Below, piece after piece: positions 7,307 to 16,207 of a stretch of 21,239 nt of DNA (position 1 is the stretch's first letter; every line of letters starts with the position of its first letter). The stretch is from CAYYGL01 sp964471235 (GTDB lineage: Bacteria; Calditrichota; Calditrichia; RBG-13-44-9; J075). The notes beneath the pieces are model-generated. The model saw only the letters and a list, made by a program, of their open reading frames with translations. It made no database searches and was not told the DNA's origin. The stretch is from NCBI GenBank assembly GCA_964471235.1, contig CAYYGL010000079.1, positions 1 through 21,239 of the forward strand, in the 5' to 3' direction. A program made the translations under genes and the position numbers.

Positions 7307-7986
7307 TATTAACCGATGCCGATTTCACTGCGCTCGTCATCACACTCAAGCTGGCGGGGCTTACCACATTGCTTCTGATTTTATTGGGCACCCCGGTAGC
7401 CTGGTGGCTGGCGCGTTCCCAATGGCGGTTGAAATTTATCGCTGAGGCGGTGGTTGCCCTGCCGCTGGTGTTGCCGCCCACGGTACTCGGCTTTTACCTA
7501 CTGGTTGCCCTGGGCCCCCGGGGCATAGTGGGCGGGTTTATTGAGACCTTGGGTGGAAGCGCCCCGGCGTTTAGCTTTACCGGGCTGGTGATTGGCTCGG
7601 TGTTGTACTCCCTGCCTTTTGTTGTGCAGCCCCTGCAGGATGCCTTTGCCAACATCGGCACTCGTCCCCTGGAAGTGGCAGCAACCCTGCGCGCCTCACC
7701 CCTGGACCGCTTCTTTACGGTTGCCCTGCCTTTAGCCCGCCCGGGGTTCCTGACCGCTATCGTGTTGGGATTTGCCCATACGGTTGGGGAGTTCGGGGTG
7801 GTGTTGATGATCGGCGGCAATATTCCCGGCAAAACCCACGTGCTTTCCATCGCCATTTATGATCATGTGGAAGCGCTGGAATACGGACAGGCCCATTTGC
7901 TCTCCGGTGGATTGTTGCTGCTGTCATTTGTATTGTTGATGGCAGTCTATGCATTTAATCGTCGGTTTAAACTGGTGCGTCCATGA
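7303..7986 (+). CDS. modB: Molybdate ABC transporter permease
   Basis: 227 residues, the usual ModB size. ATG 7303 is chosen because it gives the ATGA overlap with the modA stop; the frame is open further upstream, but that would run about 145 bp inside modA. About five to six membrane segments are visible, starting with FTALVITLKLAGLTTLLLILLGTP. The inner-membrane permease loop reads EVAATLRASPLDRFFTVALPLARPG (about residues 128-152), the EAA motif that docks the ATPase. GEFGVVLMIGGNIPGKT is the conserved ModB/CysT-type segment near the C-terminus. It forms the membrane channel with ModC for molybdate held by ModA. Confidence 0.93.
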   Translation: MILTDADFTALVITLKLAGLTTLLLILLGTPVAWWLARSQWRLKFIAEAVVALPLVLPPTVLGFYLLVALGPRGIVGGFIETLGGSAPAFSFTGLVIGSVLYSLPFVVQPLQDAFANIGTRPLEVAATLRASPLDRFFTVALPLARPGFLTAIVLGFAHTVGEFGVVLMIGGNIPGKTHVLSIAIYDHVEALEYGQAHLLSGGLLLLSFVLLMAVYAFNRRFKLVRP

Positions 7987-9050
7987 GCATCGAAGCACGA
8001 TTTCATCTTCAAAAACAAGAATTTACCCTGGATATTGATCTGACTGTTCCGACCCGGGGAGTTCTTGCAGTTTTCGGGCCCTCCGGCTGTGGGAAAACGA
8101 CTTTGCTGCGGGTCATTGCCGGTTTGGAACGGGTGCCCGGCGGGTATTTGAAAGTGGGGGAGATGGTCTGGCAGGCGGGCAATCGTTTTGTCCCCCCTCA
8201 TAAGCGCTCCCTTGGCTATGTATTTCAGGAAGCCAGCCTCTTTCCACACCTGACCGTTCAGGGCAATCTGGAATATGGTATGAAACGGGTTCCGAAAGAG
8301 GAGCGCAAGGTCTCGCTGGATAGAGCGATTGAATTGTTGGGTATCGGGAGTTTGTTGGAGCGGCGGGCAGATCAGCTATCCGGCGGAGAACGTCAGCGGG
8401 TAGCGATTGCCCGGGCGCTGGCGGTAAGTCCCAGACTGCTGCTGTTGGATGAGCCGCTGGCAGCGCTGGATATGGCACGCAAGCGGGAAATTATGCCCTA
8501 CCTGGAATCACTGCACGCTGAGTTAAAAATTCCGGTGATTTATGTCAGCCATGCCCCGGATGAGGTTGCCCGCCTGGCGGATTACCTGGTGCTGCTGGAA
8601 AGGGGAAAAATCCGGGCGAGCGGTGAAATTGCGGAGATGCTCACCCGGCTGGACCTTCCCCTTGCCCGTGGTGCTGACGCTGCCGCCATCGTGGAAACCA
8701 GGGTCGCCGGGCATGATGCGGAATATCATTTAACCCGCCTGGAGTTTTCGGGAGGAGAGATTATTGTTTCCCGGAAAAATTTGCCGGTGGGACACCCGGT
8801 GAGAGTGCGTATCGCTGCCCGGGATGTCAGCTTGACTCTGAAACGGCAATCCGGTACCAGCATTCTGAATATTTTCCCTGCCACGGTTACGGAATTGACC
8901 CCAACAGGAGAGTCAAAGATGACGGTGCGGTTGATGGTAGCGGGCGTGCCCCTGCTGTCACGAATTACCCGCCGCTCGGCGGCTGCGTTAGACTTAAAAC
9001 CCGGAAAGGCGGTCTATGCCCAGGTGAAAAGTGTGGCGCTGTTGGCTTGA
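7983..9050 (+). CDS. modC: Molybdate ABC transporter ATP-binding protein
   Basis: 355 residues. The ATPase domain has Walker A GPSGCGKT at 32-39, Q-loop Gln82, signature LSGGERQ at 132-138, Walker B LLLLDEP at 152-158 and switch His190. The C-terminal part from about residue 285 (SGTSILNIFPATVTELTP, then AGVPLLSRITRRSAAALDLKPG) is the molybdate-binding TOBE domain that separates ModC from other ABC ATPases and allows feedback inhibition by oxyanion. The ATG overlaps the modB stop by 4 bp, so the three genes are translationally coupled. The gene ends convergent to the trehalase gene, with a 257-bp spacer holding a solo palindromic repeat. Confidence 0.94.
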   Translation: MSIEARFHLQKQEFTLDIDLTVPTRGVLAVFGPSGCGKTTLLRVIAGLERVPGGYLKVGEMVWQAGNRFVPPHKRSLGYVFQEASLFPHLTVQGNLEYGMKRVPKEERKVSLDRAIELLGIGSLLERRADQLSGGERQRVAIARALAVSPRLLLLDEPLAALDMARKREIMPYLESLHAELKIPVIYVSHAPDEVARLADYLVLLERGKIRASGEIAEMLTRLDLPLARGADAAAIVETRVAGHDAEYHLTRLEFSGGEIIVSRKNLPVGHPVRVRIAARDVSLTLKRQSGTSILNIFPATVTELTPTGESKMTVRLMVAGVPLLSRITRRSAAALDLKPGKAVYAQVKSVALLA

Positions 9051-9192
9051 AGGGATGTACTGGACCACCGTTTTGAAAAATTTATCACGTATATAGGTTA
9101 GGCTATTAGACTGTAGACTTTTAGGTACCTATGCTCACGAACCCCGCATTGGCGGAACACCTGTGCACCTTGTTGGTTCAATTTTATTTTGT

Positions 9193-9283
9193 CCACGAAT
9201 TTCCCTAATTGACACGAAACATTATAAAACGAAATTTAACCGACTCGAATACGATTCGGGCAAATTCGTGTGATTCGTGGATC
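9193..9283. repeat. Solo diverged copy of the CCACGAATT...ATTCGTGG repeat
   Basis: This stretch starts with the same TTGTCCACGAATT boundary as the tandem array (about 5414-5426) and ends with AATTCGTGTGATTCGTGGATC-like sequence, corresponding to AATTCGTGAAATTCGTGGATC in the array. Inside are the same scattered CACGAA and TTCG words, but the middle has diverged. It is about 91 bp, against 85 bp for the palindromic part of a tandem unit. It sits between the convergent modC and trehalase genes. A 10-bp palindrome TAGGTACCTA also lies in this spacer at 9122-9131. Confidence 0.75.
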
Positions 9284-9307
9284 AAATCCAATTTGCGGCA
9301 ACCTGCT

Positions 9308-11203
9308 TCAAAGTTTTGCTGCCCCGAATATCCATTCCCCGGGAATTAATTGTTTTAAAGATTGGAGCAGCTTACTACCAAGCAATTGCACACCGACCTG
9401 GTAAGAGGCATTCATCCAGCCGAATCCTTCCCGGGTAATGTAATCAAACTCGGTACCCACGTTGCCGTATTCGGCAAAAACGTTGTGGGTACGATTTACC
9501 ACATCATATTTTTCCGGGATGGTGCCGTTGTAGTCGGCGGCATTGCGGGTGATCATATCCAGCCAGCGGTAAGCAAGCCGCTGTGCTTCCGCCCGATAGC
9601 CGTAATTGAGCAATCCCTGCCAGAGCAGCATCTGGTGGGGCGCCCAGCCGTTGGGATAATCCCACTGTTTTGCCGGGCGTTGTGGGGTAATTTCTCCCCG
9701 GGATGTTAGGGTGGACGCCACAATCCCGCCCGGCGCTTCAAAAAGCGGAAGCGCTTTTTTTACCAATCGTTCTGCCTGCTCCCGGGATGCTAACGTTGCC
9801 CAGAGGGGGTAGAAAGTTGTGGCGCTCTGGTAGCCGGTTGGCTGCTTTTCCACAAAGTCATAATCGAAAAACATGCCCTCCGCCTCGTTCCAGAGCAGCC
9901 GGTTCATCAATTCCCGGCGTTTTTGGGCACGCTGTCGCCACATATCGCCCCGTTCCACGCTGCCGTCTTCCATCGGAAAAGCGTTCCCAAACCGTTTCTC
10001 GAGGGTTTCCGCTATGTCAATCTCATACTTATAGAGCAGGGAATTCAGATCCACGGTGTTGAGATGCGCTGCCCGGTTTTCCAGGCGGTAGCTGGTGTCA
10101 TGACCGGATTCCCGCACGGCGCGATCATGCAGAAAATACTCTGCCAGTTCCGGCTCCTCGATTTCTCCGGCAATCATCGCTTGCGCATATTCCCGCACAT
10201 CCATCCCGGCACGCTTCGCATACGGCGCCAGCACCGCATCGTAATGCCCCGGTTCGGTTTCCGGGGTGATGCCCAGCCCATAACCGTAATAGCGGCTTAA
10301 CCCGGTTTCCGTCAGTCGCTCCCGGTTCATCCAGACGGTGTGGTATTCCCGGATGGCGATGCGAAACACCTCTGCCAGCCAGTCGCGGCTTTCTGCATTT
10401 TCGGGAAGGTGCGCATACACTGCCAGCGCCATGGAAGTCAGGAACGGCGGTTGGGAGCGGGTAAGGAAATAGCTGCGATTGGCATTGAGAATCTGTCCGT
10501 AATGGCGGATTTCATATACAAAGTTATCCACCATAGCTTTCGCCAGATCAACTCTGCCATCGATTAGCAGCCCTAACGCTTCAAAGTAACTATCCCAGCC
10601 GTACATTTCGTTAAATCGTCCCCCGGGGACCACAAAAGGGACGCCCTCCAGTTTACCCGGTGCAGTTTCTGTTAGCGCCAGGGTTAGAATACCCGGTTTA
10701 AGGTTGATGGAGCGAACATACTGTGGGGTGATGTTTTCCGGTAGCTTCACGACCTCCAGTCCCGGAACGATGCCTTTCTGGGCGGCTTCCCGGAAATATT
10801 GCAGTGCTCGCTGGTCATCGTGGGGCACATAGATGCGGGGAGTGTCTGTACCGGTTTTGCTGTCGCTGACCAACCGGGCTAACCCCTCGGCGTCAATGCG
10901 CCGGGTTAAGCCCTCCCAGAACACCTCCCGGATCATTCGGGAAATCCGTTCCACCGGGTTCTCGAAAATCTTATCGGAATTCAATGTAGCGGTCTCTGCA
11001 CCGGATTCCTGCGCCAGCGCCAATTCCTGCAATAGGTTGGAAAGGTAGTAAGTGCCATGCACTTCGAATTTCTCCCCGGAAACGGTTTCCACCTTAAACC
11101 GCTTTTCACCGTGGTCGAGCACCGTGATCTGCCGGTCATTGTCGGTATCTTCCTGTGCCAGCAGGCGCTCCATGTTTTGGGAAATGTTAACCTTTATTTC
11201 CAT
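9308..11203 (-). CDS. GH37 alpha,alpha-trehalase
   Basis: 631 residues from ATG 11203, which has AAGGAG four bases upstream; an upstream in-frame TTG at 11218 lies before this ribosome site and is rejected. Trehalase signature 1 is PGGRFNEMYGWDSYF at 193-207, and signature 2 is QWDYPNGWAP at 513-522. RESGHDTSYR at 365-374 places Asp369 as the likely general acid. GTEFDYITREGFGW near 583-596 carries the likely catalytic base, probably Glu585. It hydrolyses trehalose to two glucoses. There is no signal peptide, so it is cytoplasmic and fits import of intact trehalose. The start overlaps the 3' end of the MFS gene by 17 bp, implying coupling. The 150-residue N-terminal extension before the catalytic core is not recognised. 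Confidence 0.88.
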   Translation of the reverse strand: MEIKVNISQNMERLLAQEDTDNDRQITVLDHGEKRFKVETVSGEKFEVHGTYYLSNLLQELALAQESGAETATLNSDKIFENPVERISRMIREVFWEGLTRRIDAEGLARLVSDSKTGTDTPRIYVPHDDQRALQYFREAAQKGIVPGLEVVKLPENITPQYVRSINLKPGILTLALTETAPGKLEGVPFVVPGGRFNEMYGWDSYFEALGLLIDGRVDLAKAMVDNFVYEIRHYGQILNANRSYFLTRSQPPFLTSMALAVYAHLPENAESRDWLAEVFRIAIREYHTVWMNRERLTETGLSRYYGYGLGITPETEPGHYDAVLAPYAKRAGMDVREYAQAMIAGEIEEPELAEYFLHDRAVRESGHDTSYRLENRAAHLNTVDLNSLLYKYEIDIAETLEKRFGNAFPMEDGSVERGDMWRQRAQKRRELMNRLLWNEAEGMFFDYDFVEKQPTGYQSATTFYPLWATLASREQAERLVKKALPLFEAPGGIVASTLTSRGEITPQRPAKQWDYPNGWAPHQMLLWQGLLNYGYRAEAQRLAYRWLDMITRNAADYNGTIPEKYDVVNRTHNVFAEYGNVGTEFDYITREGFGWMNASYQVGVQLLGSKLLQSLKQLIPGEWIFGAAKL

Positions 11204-12416
11204 GATGCTCCTTCCCAAATCGGTCGGTCAGTCTTTTATACGGTATCAGCATCAGTNNNNNNNNNNTGGGGATTAGCGGGAAGAAGAAGGCATTGTGGGT
11301 GCTGAAACTGCGTGAGATGAAACCGACCACAAAAGACCCGGTGGTCCCGCCCAGGGCGGAGAAGATGATAATCAGCCCGGTCATGGGCGCATGCCTCGCC
11401 TTTTCCAGTTTGCTGAGAACGATTGAGACAATTGTTGGATAGATGGCACCGATGAAAAAGCCCATGACGGAAAACGTCCAGGCCAACGGCGGAACCCGGA
11501 ACCAGCTATCGATGGAAGCAGTCTTCCAGCCCATTGTAGCAAGCAAAATGGTCAGGATGAGAGCGAAGGCGGCGCCCAGCGAGATCATTTGTGTGGGCAA
11601 CCAGGGAAGACGGCGGGAAAGGAAGCCCATCACAAAGCGGCTGAGGGCGATGGAACCGGCATACACGCTCAGCATTCCTGCGGCGATAGGGGGACTCAGC
11701 CCGAAAATCCGTTCCTGAAAGGTGGGCAGCCAGGTACCGAAGCTCTGTTCGATCATCACATAGAACCAGGTGCATATTACAAATGTCCATACCATGGGAA
11801 ATCTCAACAATTTCAACATTTCTAACAGGCCGGCCTGCTCCGGGTGGGCGGCCACCTCGCTTTCATCGAGTGGGGTGATGAGCAGCAACAGGAAGGCAAG
11901 GGAGCTTACCACGGCAATGATCCAGTAGGTTTCATACCAGGAGAATTTCATCCCCATCACCAGCGAGAAGAACAGCGGGCCCACCAGCGCGCCCACCTGG
12001 AAAACCCCCTCCAACAGGTTCATCAGGCTGGTATGTTCCCCCTGGTCGCGGGTGATAAGTCCTACCGTGGAGTAAACTGCGCCCTTGATCAACGCGAAGC
12101 TCACCCCGATGGTCATGTAGAGCACCGGTGTCACCCAGAAGCCGGTTATCAGCGCCACCAACATGCTGGCCAGTGTCACCGCTAACAGCCCAGCCAGCAT
12201 GGAGCGCCGGTAGCCGAAACGGGGGATGTAGGAGGCCAGCAGAAAGGAAGCTACCGCAATCGAGAGGTCTTTGTAAGCCTCCAGGGAGGCGGCCATGGCC
12301 TCGGTGACGCCGTAGTCATCGATGACCCGCTTGATGACAATTCCCACCGTATTCAGCAGAATGGCGAACACAAAAAAATTCAGAAACAACGACAGGCGCA
12401 CTCTCCAGGTGGACAT
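11187..12416 (-). CDS. MFS transporter, probable trehalose/sugar permease
   Basis: About 409 residues with around 12 hydrophobic segments. After the first pair of helices the typical MFS loop reads ASYIPRFGYRRSMLAGLL (residues about 62-79). A long central loop, ITPLDESEVAAHPEQAGLLEMLKLLR, separates the two six-helix halves, and FLSRRLPWLPTQMISLG in the second half mirrors the first loop. It ends LIPYKRLTDRFGKEHHGNKG. Ten N fall in the last helix; the frame resumes correctly if the gap size is near true. Start ATG 12416 has AAGGAG upstream. It overlaps the trehalase gene downstream on the same strand, so trehalose uptake is the best guess, by context only. Confidence 0.82.
   Translation of the reverse strand: MSTWRVRLSLFLNFFVFAILLNTVGIVIKRVIDDYGVTEAMAASLEAYKDLSIAVASFLLASYIPRFGYRRSMLAGLLAVTLASMLVALITGFWVTPVLYMTIGVSFALIKGAVYSTVGLITRDQGEHTSLMNLLEGVFQVGALVGPLFFSLVMGMKFSWYETYWIIAVVSSLAFLLLLITPLDESEVAAHPEQAGLLEMLKLLRFPMVWTFVICTWFYVMIEQSFGTWLPTFQERIFGLSPPIAAGMLSVYAGSIALSRFVMGFLSRRLPWLPTQMISLGAAFALILTILLATMGWKTASIDSWFRVPPLAWTFSVMGFFIGAIYPTIVSIVLSKLEKARHAPMTGLIIIFSALGGTTGSFVVGFISRSFSTHNAFFFPLIPXXXXLMLIPYKRLTDRFGKEHHGNKG
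11257..11266. other. Assembly gap of 10 N in MFS gene
   Basis: Ten N near the 3' end of the MFS coding region. The frame after the gap gives a plausible transporter tail (LMLIPYKRLTDRF), so the gene is probably intact and the true gap likely leaves the same frame. Confidence 0.9.
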
Positions 12417-12931
12417 TGATTGATTCTCCTTTGTATCAGGTGTTTGGTTTCAGTGATCAGTAAGTCAGTAAGCAGTAAGGTAATGGTGATGGATTCCTTT
12501 GGAATAAGCAGTAATTCCGTTGTAAGGCGGTTATGTTGTGTTGTTGATTGTTGATAAGTACCATTTCTCACTTCGAACCGGTGAATTTGCTATTCAAAGG
12601 GACTAAGGAAAATATTTCATAAATTCTTGTTTTGAAAGATTTATAACCATCTGTTTCTATCCGCTCATTCCCTCGAACTCACCCCTTCTTTCCCCCTCTT
12701 CCCGACGAATCGGGATCTTCGACTTCCAAGAGAGGTGCATGAAAGGGGGAGAGTTAAATATGCAGCCTCAGAAAAAATTATCAAAATTTCTACAACCCAA
12801 CCGGAAATTTTGGACTGGAACCCTAAAAACTATCATTGGACCCTGTCAGTAAAAAGAGAACATTCATTGTTAAAGTGAGAAATGTTTGTTGTTAACCGTT
12901 TTTCCAAATTCACCGAAGTTAATTTGTCGAT
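12417..12931. other. Intergenic region, low-complexity, no gene seen
   Basis: About 515 bp between the MFS gene and the GH100-like gene, both on minus. It holds a small CAGTAAG-type direct repeat cluster (about 12453-12477), a hairpin CCCGA-CGAA-TCGGG at 12701-12714 inside a C/T-rich then G/A-rich stretch (12680-12752), and AT-rich sequence likely to contain the MFS promoter. No recognisable coding frame or RNA was found. Confidence 0.5.
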
Positions 12932-14173
12932 TTAAGAATGGTCGATTTCCGGGATATAAAGGCGTTTTCCATCCAGGTATTCCCGTAACATGACTACCGC
13001 TGCCGCGCTCCAACTCATTCGGGGGGTGCCGCCCGGTTCGCCGGTTAAGGCGTGCCCGTATTCATAAAATCCCCATTGACCATCCGCTTCTCCCTGGCGG
13101 TTTAGGTTGCACAGGGAGGACAACAGTACTTCTGCTGCGGCATTCTTCCCCGCTTCTTTCAATGCAAGCCCCCACCAGCCATTGACCATTGCCCAGATAC
13201 CGCCGTTATGGTAGCAGTAGGGGGCATTGCGAAATCGATAGCGGTAGTTATTCTGTAATACCTGCCATTCCCAATTATGCGGTGTAATTGGTTCCCAGAA
13301 TGCCGGAATTAACCCGTGGGCGGTTTGTTCACAAATCGATTCGGTATAGGCAAGGATGCTTTCCTGCTGTTCGTTCGTGTTGAGTCCCAGAAGGAAGGTG
13401 AGAGCATTGGCGAAAGCATCAAACCGATCAATATAGCCACCGGGGGTCAGGGATGCCATCCAGTAAGGCAAATCTCCTTTTTCACTGAGTACGCGTTTAT
13501 ATGCCGGGAGATGATATAAATCTTCCCTATCCCGATTTTGCGAGGATATCCAATAGTTCATCCGAATTCGTTCCCGCAGTTGCTCCGCCTGCCGGATAAA
13601 GTGTTCATTACCGGACGTCTTCCCATAACATCCAACCGCCCAGAGCCGCAATAGTTGGTCGTAGAGTACATAGCCATGGAGAATATATTCATCCGCCCAG
13701 TCTCCACCCAGGGGCACGTACACCAAACCTCGTTTATTGAATTCCCAGCAGTTTAATAATTGCAAACCGCTGAGGATTACCGGTTCCATCTGTTGGGCAA
13801 AAGCACGCTCCCCGGTCCGGTTTATATAATGACAAACTCCAATAATGAACCAGGGAATACTGTCCACCCTGCCGCTTAATGTGCCGTAGCTGATATTGGT
13901 TACTTTTCCACGGTTATCCAACCTGACATTGGATGGGATTTCTCCCCGGGGACCTGCGGCATTCGCCAGGGTGTACAGGGATTTTCCCAGGGTTTCGATC
14001 AACAGGGAATCCTCCGCCAGAATGCCCGCCAGACCGCAGATGACGCTGTCTCGTGCCCAAATTCGCCGGTAGTTGGTTTCATTCGTGAGACTCGCCAACA
14101 TCCCATACTTGGTAGATGCCTGGTGCAATAATGTGAACGCCCGGGTGTATCCTTCCGACCAGAGATTATCCAT
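12932..14173 (-). CDS. GH100-like (alkaline/neutral invertase-like) glycosidase
   Basis: 413 residues with the repeated aromatic-rich helices of an (alpha/alpha)6 barrel. Landmarks are WARDSVICGLAG (39-50), GRVDSIPWFIIG (101-112), GDWADEYILHGYVLYDQLLRLWAV (157-180), YHNGGIWAMVNGWW (321-334) and GFYEYGHALTGEPGGTPRMSWSAA (368-391). These resemble the WARDF, HNGGxW and WPEYYD blocks of GH100 invertases; Asp158 or Asp161 and Glu371 are candidate catalytic residues. There is no signal peptide, so it acts in the cytoplasm. An in-frame TAA three codons upstream fixes the start at 14173, although no good Shine-Dalgarno is present. It follows the SSS symporter by 53 bp. Sucrose is plausible, but a related gamma-clan glycosidase acting on another glycoside (amylo-1,6-glucosidase-like) is possible. 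Confidence 0.6.
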   Translation of the reverse strand: MDNLWSEGYTRAFTLLHQASTKYGMLASLTNETNYRRIWARDSVICGLAGILAEDSLLIETLGKSLYTLANAAGPRGEIPSNVRLDNRGKVTNISYGTLSGRVDSIPWFIIGVCHYINRTGERAFAQQMEPVILSGLQLLNCWEFNKRGLVYVPLGGDWADEYILHGYVLYDQLLRLWAVGCYGKTSGNEHFIRQAEQLRERIRMNYWISSQNRDREDLYHLPAYKRVLSEKGDLPYWMASLTPGGYIDRFDAFANALTFLLGLNTNEQQESILAYTESICEQTAHGLIPAFWEPITPHNWEWQVLQNNYRYRFRNAPYCYHNGGIWAMVNGWWGLALKEAGKNAAAEVLLSSLCNLNRQGEADGQWGFYEYGHALTGEPGGTPRMSWSAAAVVMLREYLDGKRLYIPEIDHS

Positions 14174-14226
14174 AATGAATTACATATTATGATAAACATT
14201 TCGTTACAAAATTCGCCGGCACAAAT

Positions 14227-15816
14227 CTACCAGAAAGAAATGACAACTGCTATGGTAAGTATCAACAATCCCAGGGAAAGAATGCGGTAGTTTTGGTACC
14301 AGGGATACTGGCGGAGTTCTTCGGTCTCTGCCTGGTAAAATTTCTTTGTCCAGATAAATGTTCTGATTTGTTCTTCTGCCGGCGGTGGGGCAGTTAAACT
14401 ACCTCCAATCAATAAAATTACACTGGTTAAAAATAGAATGGGTGCAATGTAGAGAAAATGTATATTGGTCCAACCGAGAAATTCGTTACTAATAAAAAGA
14501 ACCACTCCCAAAAAAACACCCCCTACCAGGGAAATGAATGCTCCCTGAGAATTGGCGCGCTTCCAGAAAGTGCCTACCAGGAACATGGCAACGACCGGCG
14601 GTACGGCATAGGAGAGCACTTTTTGCAGGTATTTGAAAAGGGACCCGAAGTTTTCGATTTGCGGTGCCCAAAAGGCTGAAAGCATCATGAAGATGAAGGT
14701 TACCCAACGTCCGGCGACCATCAATTGATGGGTGGTTAGCCTGGGGCGAAATTTGCGAATGAAGTCCATGGTGACCAGGGTCGATGCGGAATTGAGGGTG
14801 GAGTCAATTTGCGACATTAAGGCGGCAATAAATCCGGCAATTACCAGCCCCAGAAGTCCGGCGGGAAGCAGGTCAAAGATGAGGGTGGGATAAACCAGGT
14901 CTGCTTTGGGAAGGTTCGGATACAACAGGATTGCCATGGTGCCCGGCAGAACCATAATGTATAAAACCGGTATTTTTAATAATCCGGCGAATAAACTTCC
15001 CCATCTGCCATGATTGATGCTCTTGGCACTCAGCACTCGCTGTACCATAAATTGATTGGTACACCAAAAATAGAATCCCAACAACGGTACCCCGGTTAGC
15101 AGTCCGGGCCAGGGCACACCGGGGTCGCCGACCGGGCGCACCAGACTTAGCTTGTGATGCGGAACAGCAGCGGTAATGGCATCCCAACTGCCGATTTTCA
15201 AAAAGGCAACTACCGAGATAATGATTGAGCCAAGCAACAATAAGACGGTCTGAATGGCATCTGTATAAATTACGGCTGCCAATCCGCCCGCGATTGTGTA
15301 TATGCCAGCTACGATTGCCAGTGCCAACACAATTTCGGTCATGGTGAAACCCGGAAATATCATTTTGATCAACAATCCCCCGGAATACAAACTGCCAGCC
15401 GTATCTACAACAATATTTAAAAAGAGGGTCAGTACCGAAAAATAATTGCGGGCGCGAGCGTCAAAGCGTTTTTCCAGGAATTCCGGCATGGTGTAAACTT
15501 TTGCCTGGAGAATGAAAGGAAGAAAAAAGATAGCAAAAAATACCAGAATGAAGGCTGCCATCCATTCGTAATTATATACCGAAATACCCGTGCTGTAAGC
15601 ATCCCCGGCTAAACCGATTAAAGAGCTGCTGGAAATGTTGGAAGCAAATAGGGATAGCCCAATGAAGGGCCAGATCATGGTGCGACCGGCGAGAAAATAG
15701 TCTTCAGCAGTGTCGTGTTTTTTTCCCAGACGAAGCCCCAGCCACACCACAAATACGATATACAGACCAATTATGATTAAATCAATCGGTTGTAGATTGG
15801 GATGAATCTCAGGCAT
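14227..15816 (-). CDS. Sodium:solute symporter (SSS/SGLT type)
   Basis: 529 residues with about 13-14 hydrophobic helices. SSS landmarks include the N-terminal AEDYFLAGRTMIWPFIGLSLFASNISSSSLIG, then VYTMPEFLEKRF, GIYTIAGGLAAVIYTDAIQT and CTNQFMVQRVLSAKS. The core matches SGLT-like bacterial sugar symporters (vSGLT group), which import sugar with sodium across the inner membrane. A GAGGAACGAAC ribosome site precedes ATG 15816. It lies 53 bp upstream of the GH100-like gene, so the two probably form one unit for uptake and hydrolysis of an oligosaccharide. It is a clear paralogue of the symporter at 18173-19783, sharing the QRVLSAK and LTAPPPAE segments. Substrate not readable. Confidence 0.9.
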   Translation of the reverse strand: MPEIHPNLQPIDLIIIGLYIVFVVWLGLRLGKKHDTAEDYFLAGRTMIWPFIGLSLFASNISSSSLIGLAGDAYSTGISVYNYEWMAAFILVFFAIFFLPFILQAKVYTMPEFLEKRFDARARNYFSVLTLFLNIVVDTAGSLYSGGLLIKMIFPGFTMTEIVLALAIVAGIYTIAGGLAAVIYTDAIQTVLLLLGSIIISVVAFLKIGSWDAITAAVPHHKLSLVRPVGDPGVPWPGLLTGVPLLGFYFWCTNQFMVQRVLSAKSINHGRWGSLFAGLLKIPVLYIMVLPGTMAILLYPNLPKADLVYPTLIFDLLPAGLLGLVIAGFIAALMSQIDSTLNSASTLVTMDFIRKFRPRLTTHQLMVAGRWVTFIFMMLSAFWAPQIENFGSLFKYLQKVLSYAVPPVVAMFLVGTFWKRANSQGAFISLVGGVFLGVVLFISNEFLGWTNIHFLYIAPILFLTSVILLIGGSLTAPPPAEEQIRTFIWTKKFYQAETEELRQYPWYQNYRILSLGLLILTIAVVISFW

Positions 15817-16207
15817 GTTCGTTCCTCATGAATGAATGGTGAAAGGCGCCAGTTAGCTATATCTTTAAGTGTGTTGATAAGATACATTTGAGTGTCAGAA
15901 ATCTCAGGTAAATATGGACCGATACCAACGTGAGTTTATCCAGTCCTCCTGTAAGTGTTTGGTAAGGCGCTCCTGAGTTCCGGTCTAAAATTAAAGATTA
16001 AGGTAAATCGAGGAATTTTCCAAAAGGAAAAGACAACTTTTTTAGTTTTTGGAAGGTGGGTTAGCTGTTTATCAGCTTCATGTCACGTTCTGTGACTGTC
16101 TTCTGGAGTTTTAAAAGGAGTTTCACTTCTGAGGTGGTTTTAAATGGAACGGTCATGCAGGTGAACATGACCGTTCTGTGAAATCTGCGTTCTCAGCAAA
16201 ATTCAGA
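15817..16207. other. Intergenic region upstream of symporter
   Basis: About 390 bp without a gene. It contains an AT-rich stretch with a TTTTCC-AAAA-GGAAAA hairpin (16016-16031) and the strong inverted repeat at 16147-16176. The promoter of the symporter/GH100-like pair should lie here on minus; no confident -35/-10 pair or LacI-type operator was recognised. Confidence 0.45.
16147..16176 (-). terminator. Strong inverted repeat, possible terminator of lipoprotein gene
   Basis: Perfect 11-bp arms GAACGGTCATG (16147-16157) and CATGACCGTTC (16166-16176) around an 8-nt loop, starting 32 bp past the stop of the minus-strand lipoprotein gene. The stem suits a transcript end, but only a short ATTTAAAA follows on the minus strand rather than a full T tract, so intrinsic termination is uncertain. 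Confidence 0.4.

Noticed and set aside
11204..11218. Upstream TTG start for the trehalase
   Set aside because: It would place the AAGGAG ribosome site inside the coding region; ATG 11203 has that site at proper spacing.
11187..11270. MFS gene as a pseudogene because of the N run
   Set aside because: The frame after the gap encodes a plausible transporter tail, so a short assembly gap is the simpler explanation.
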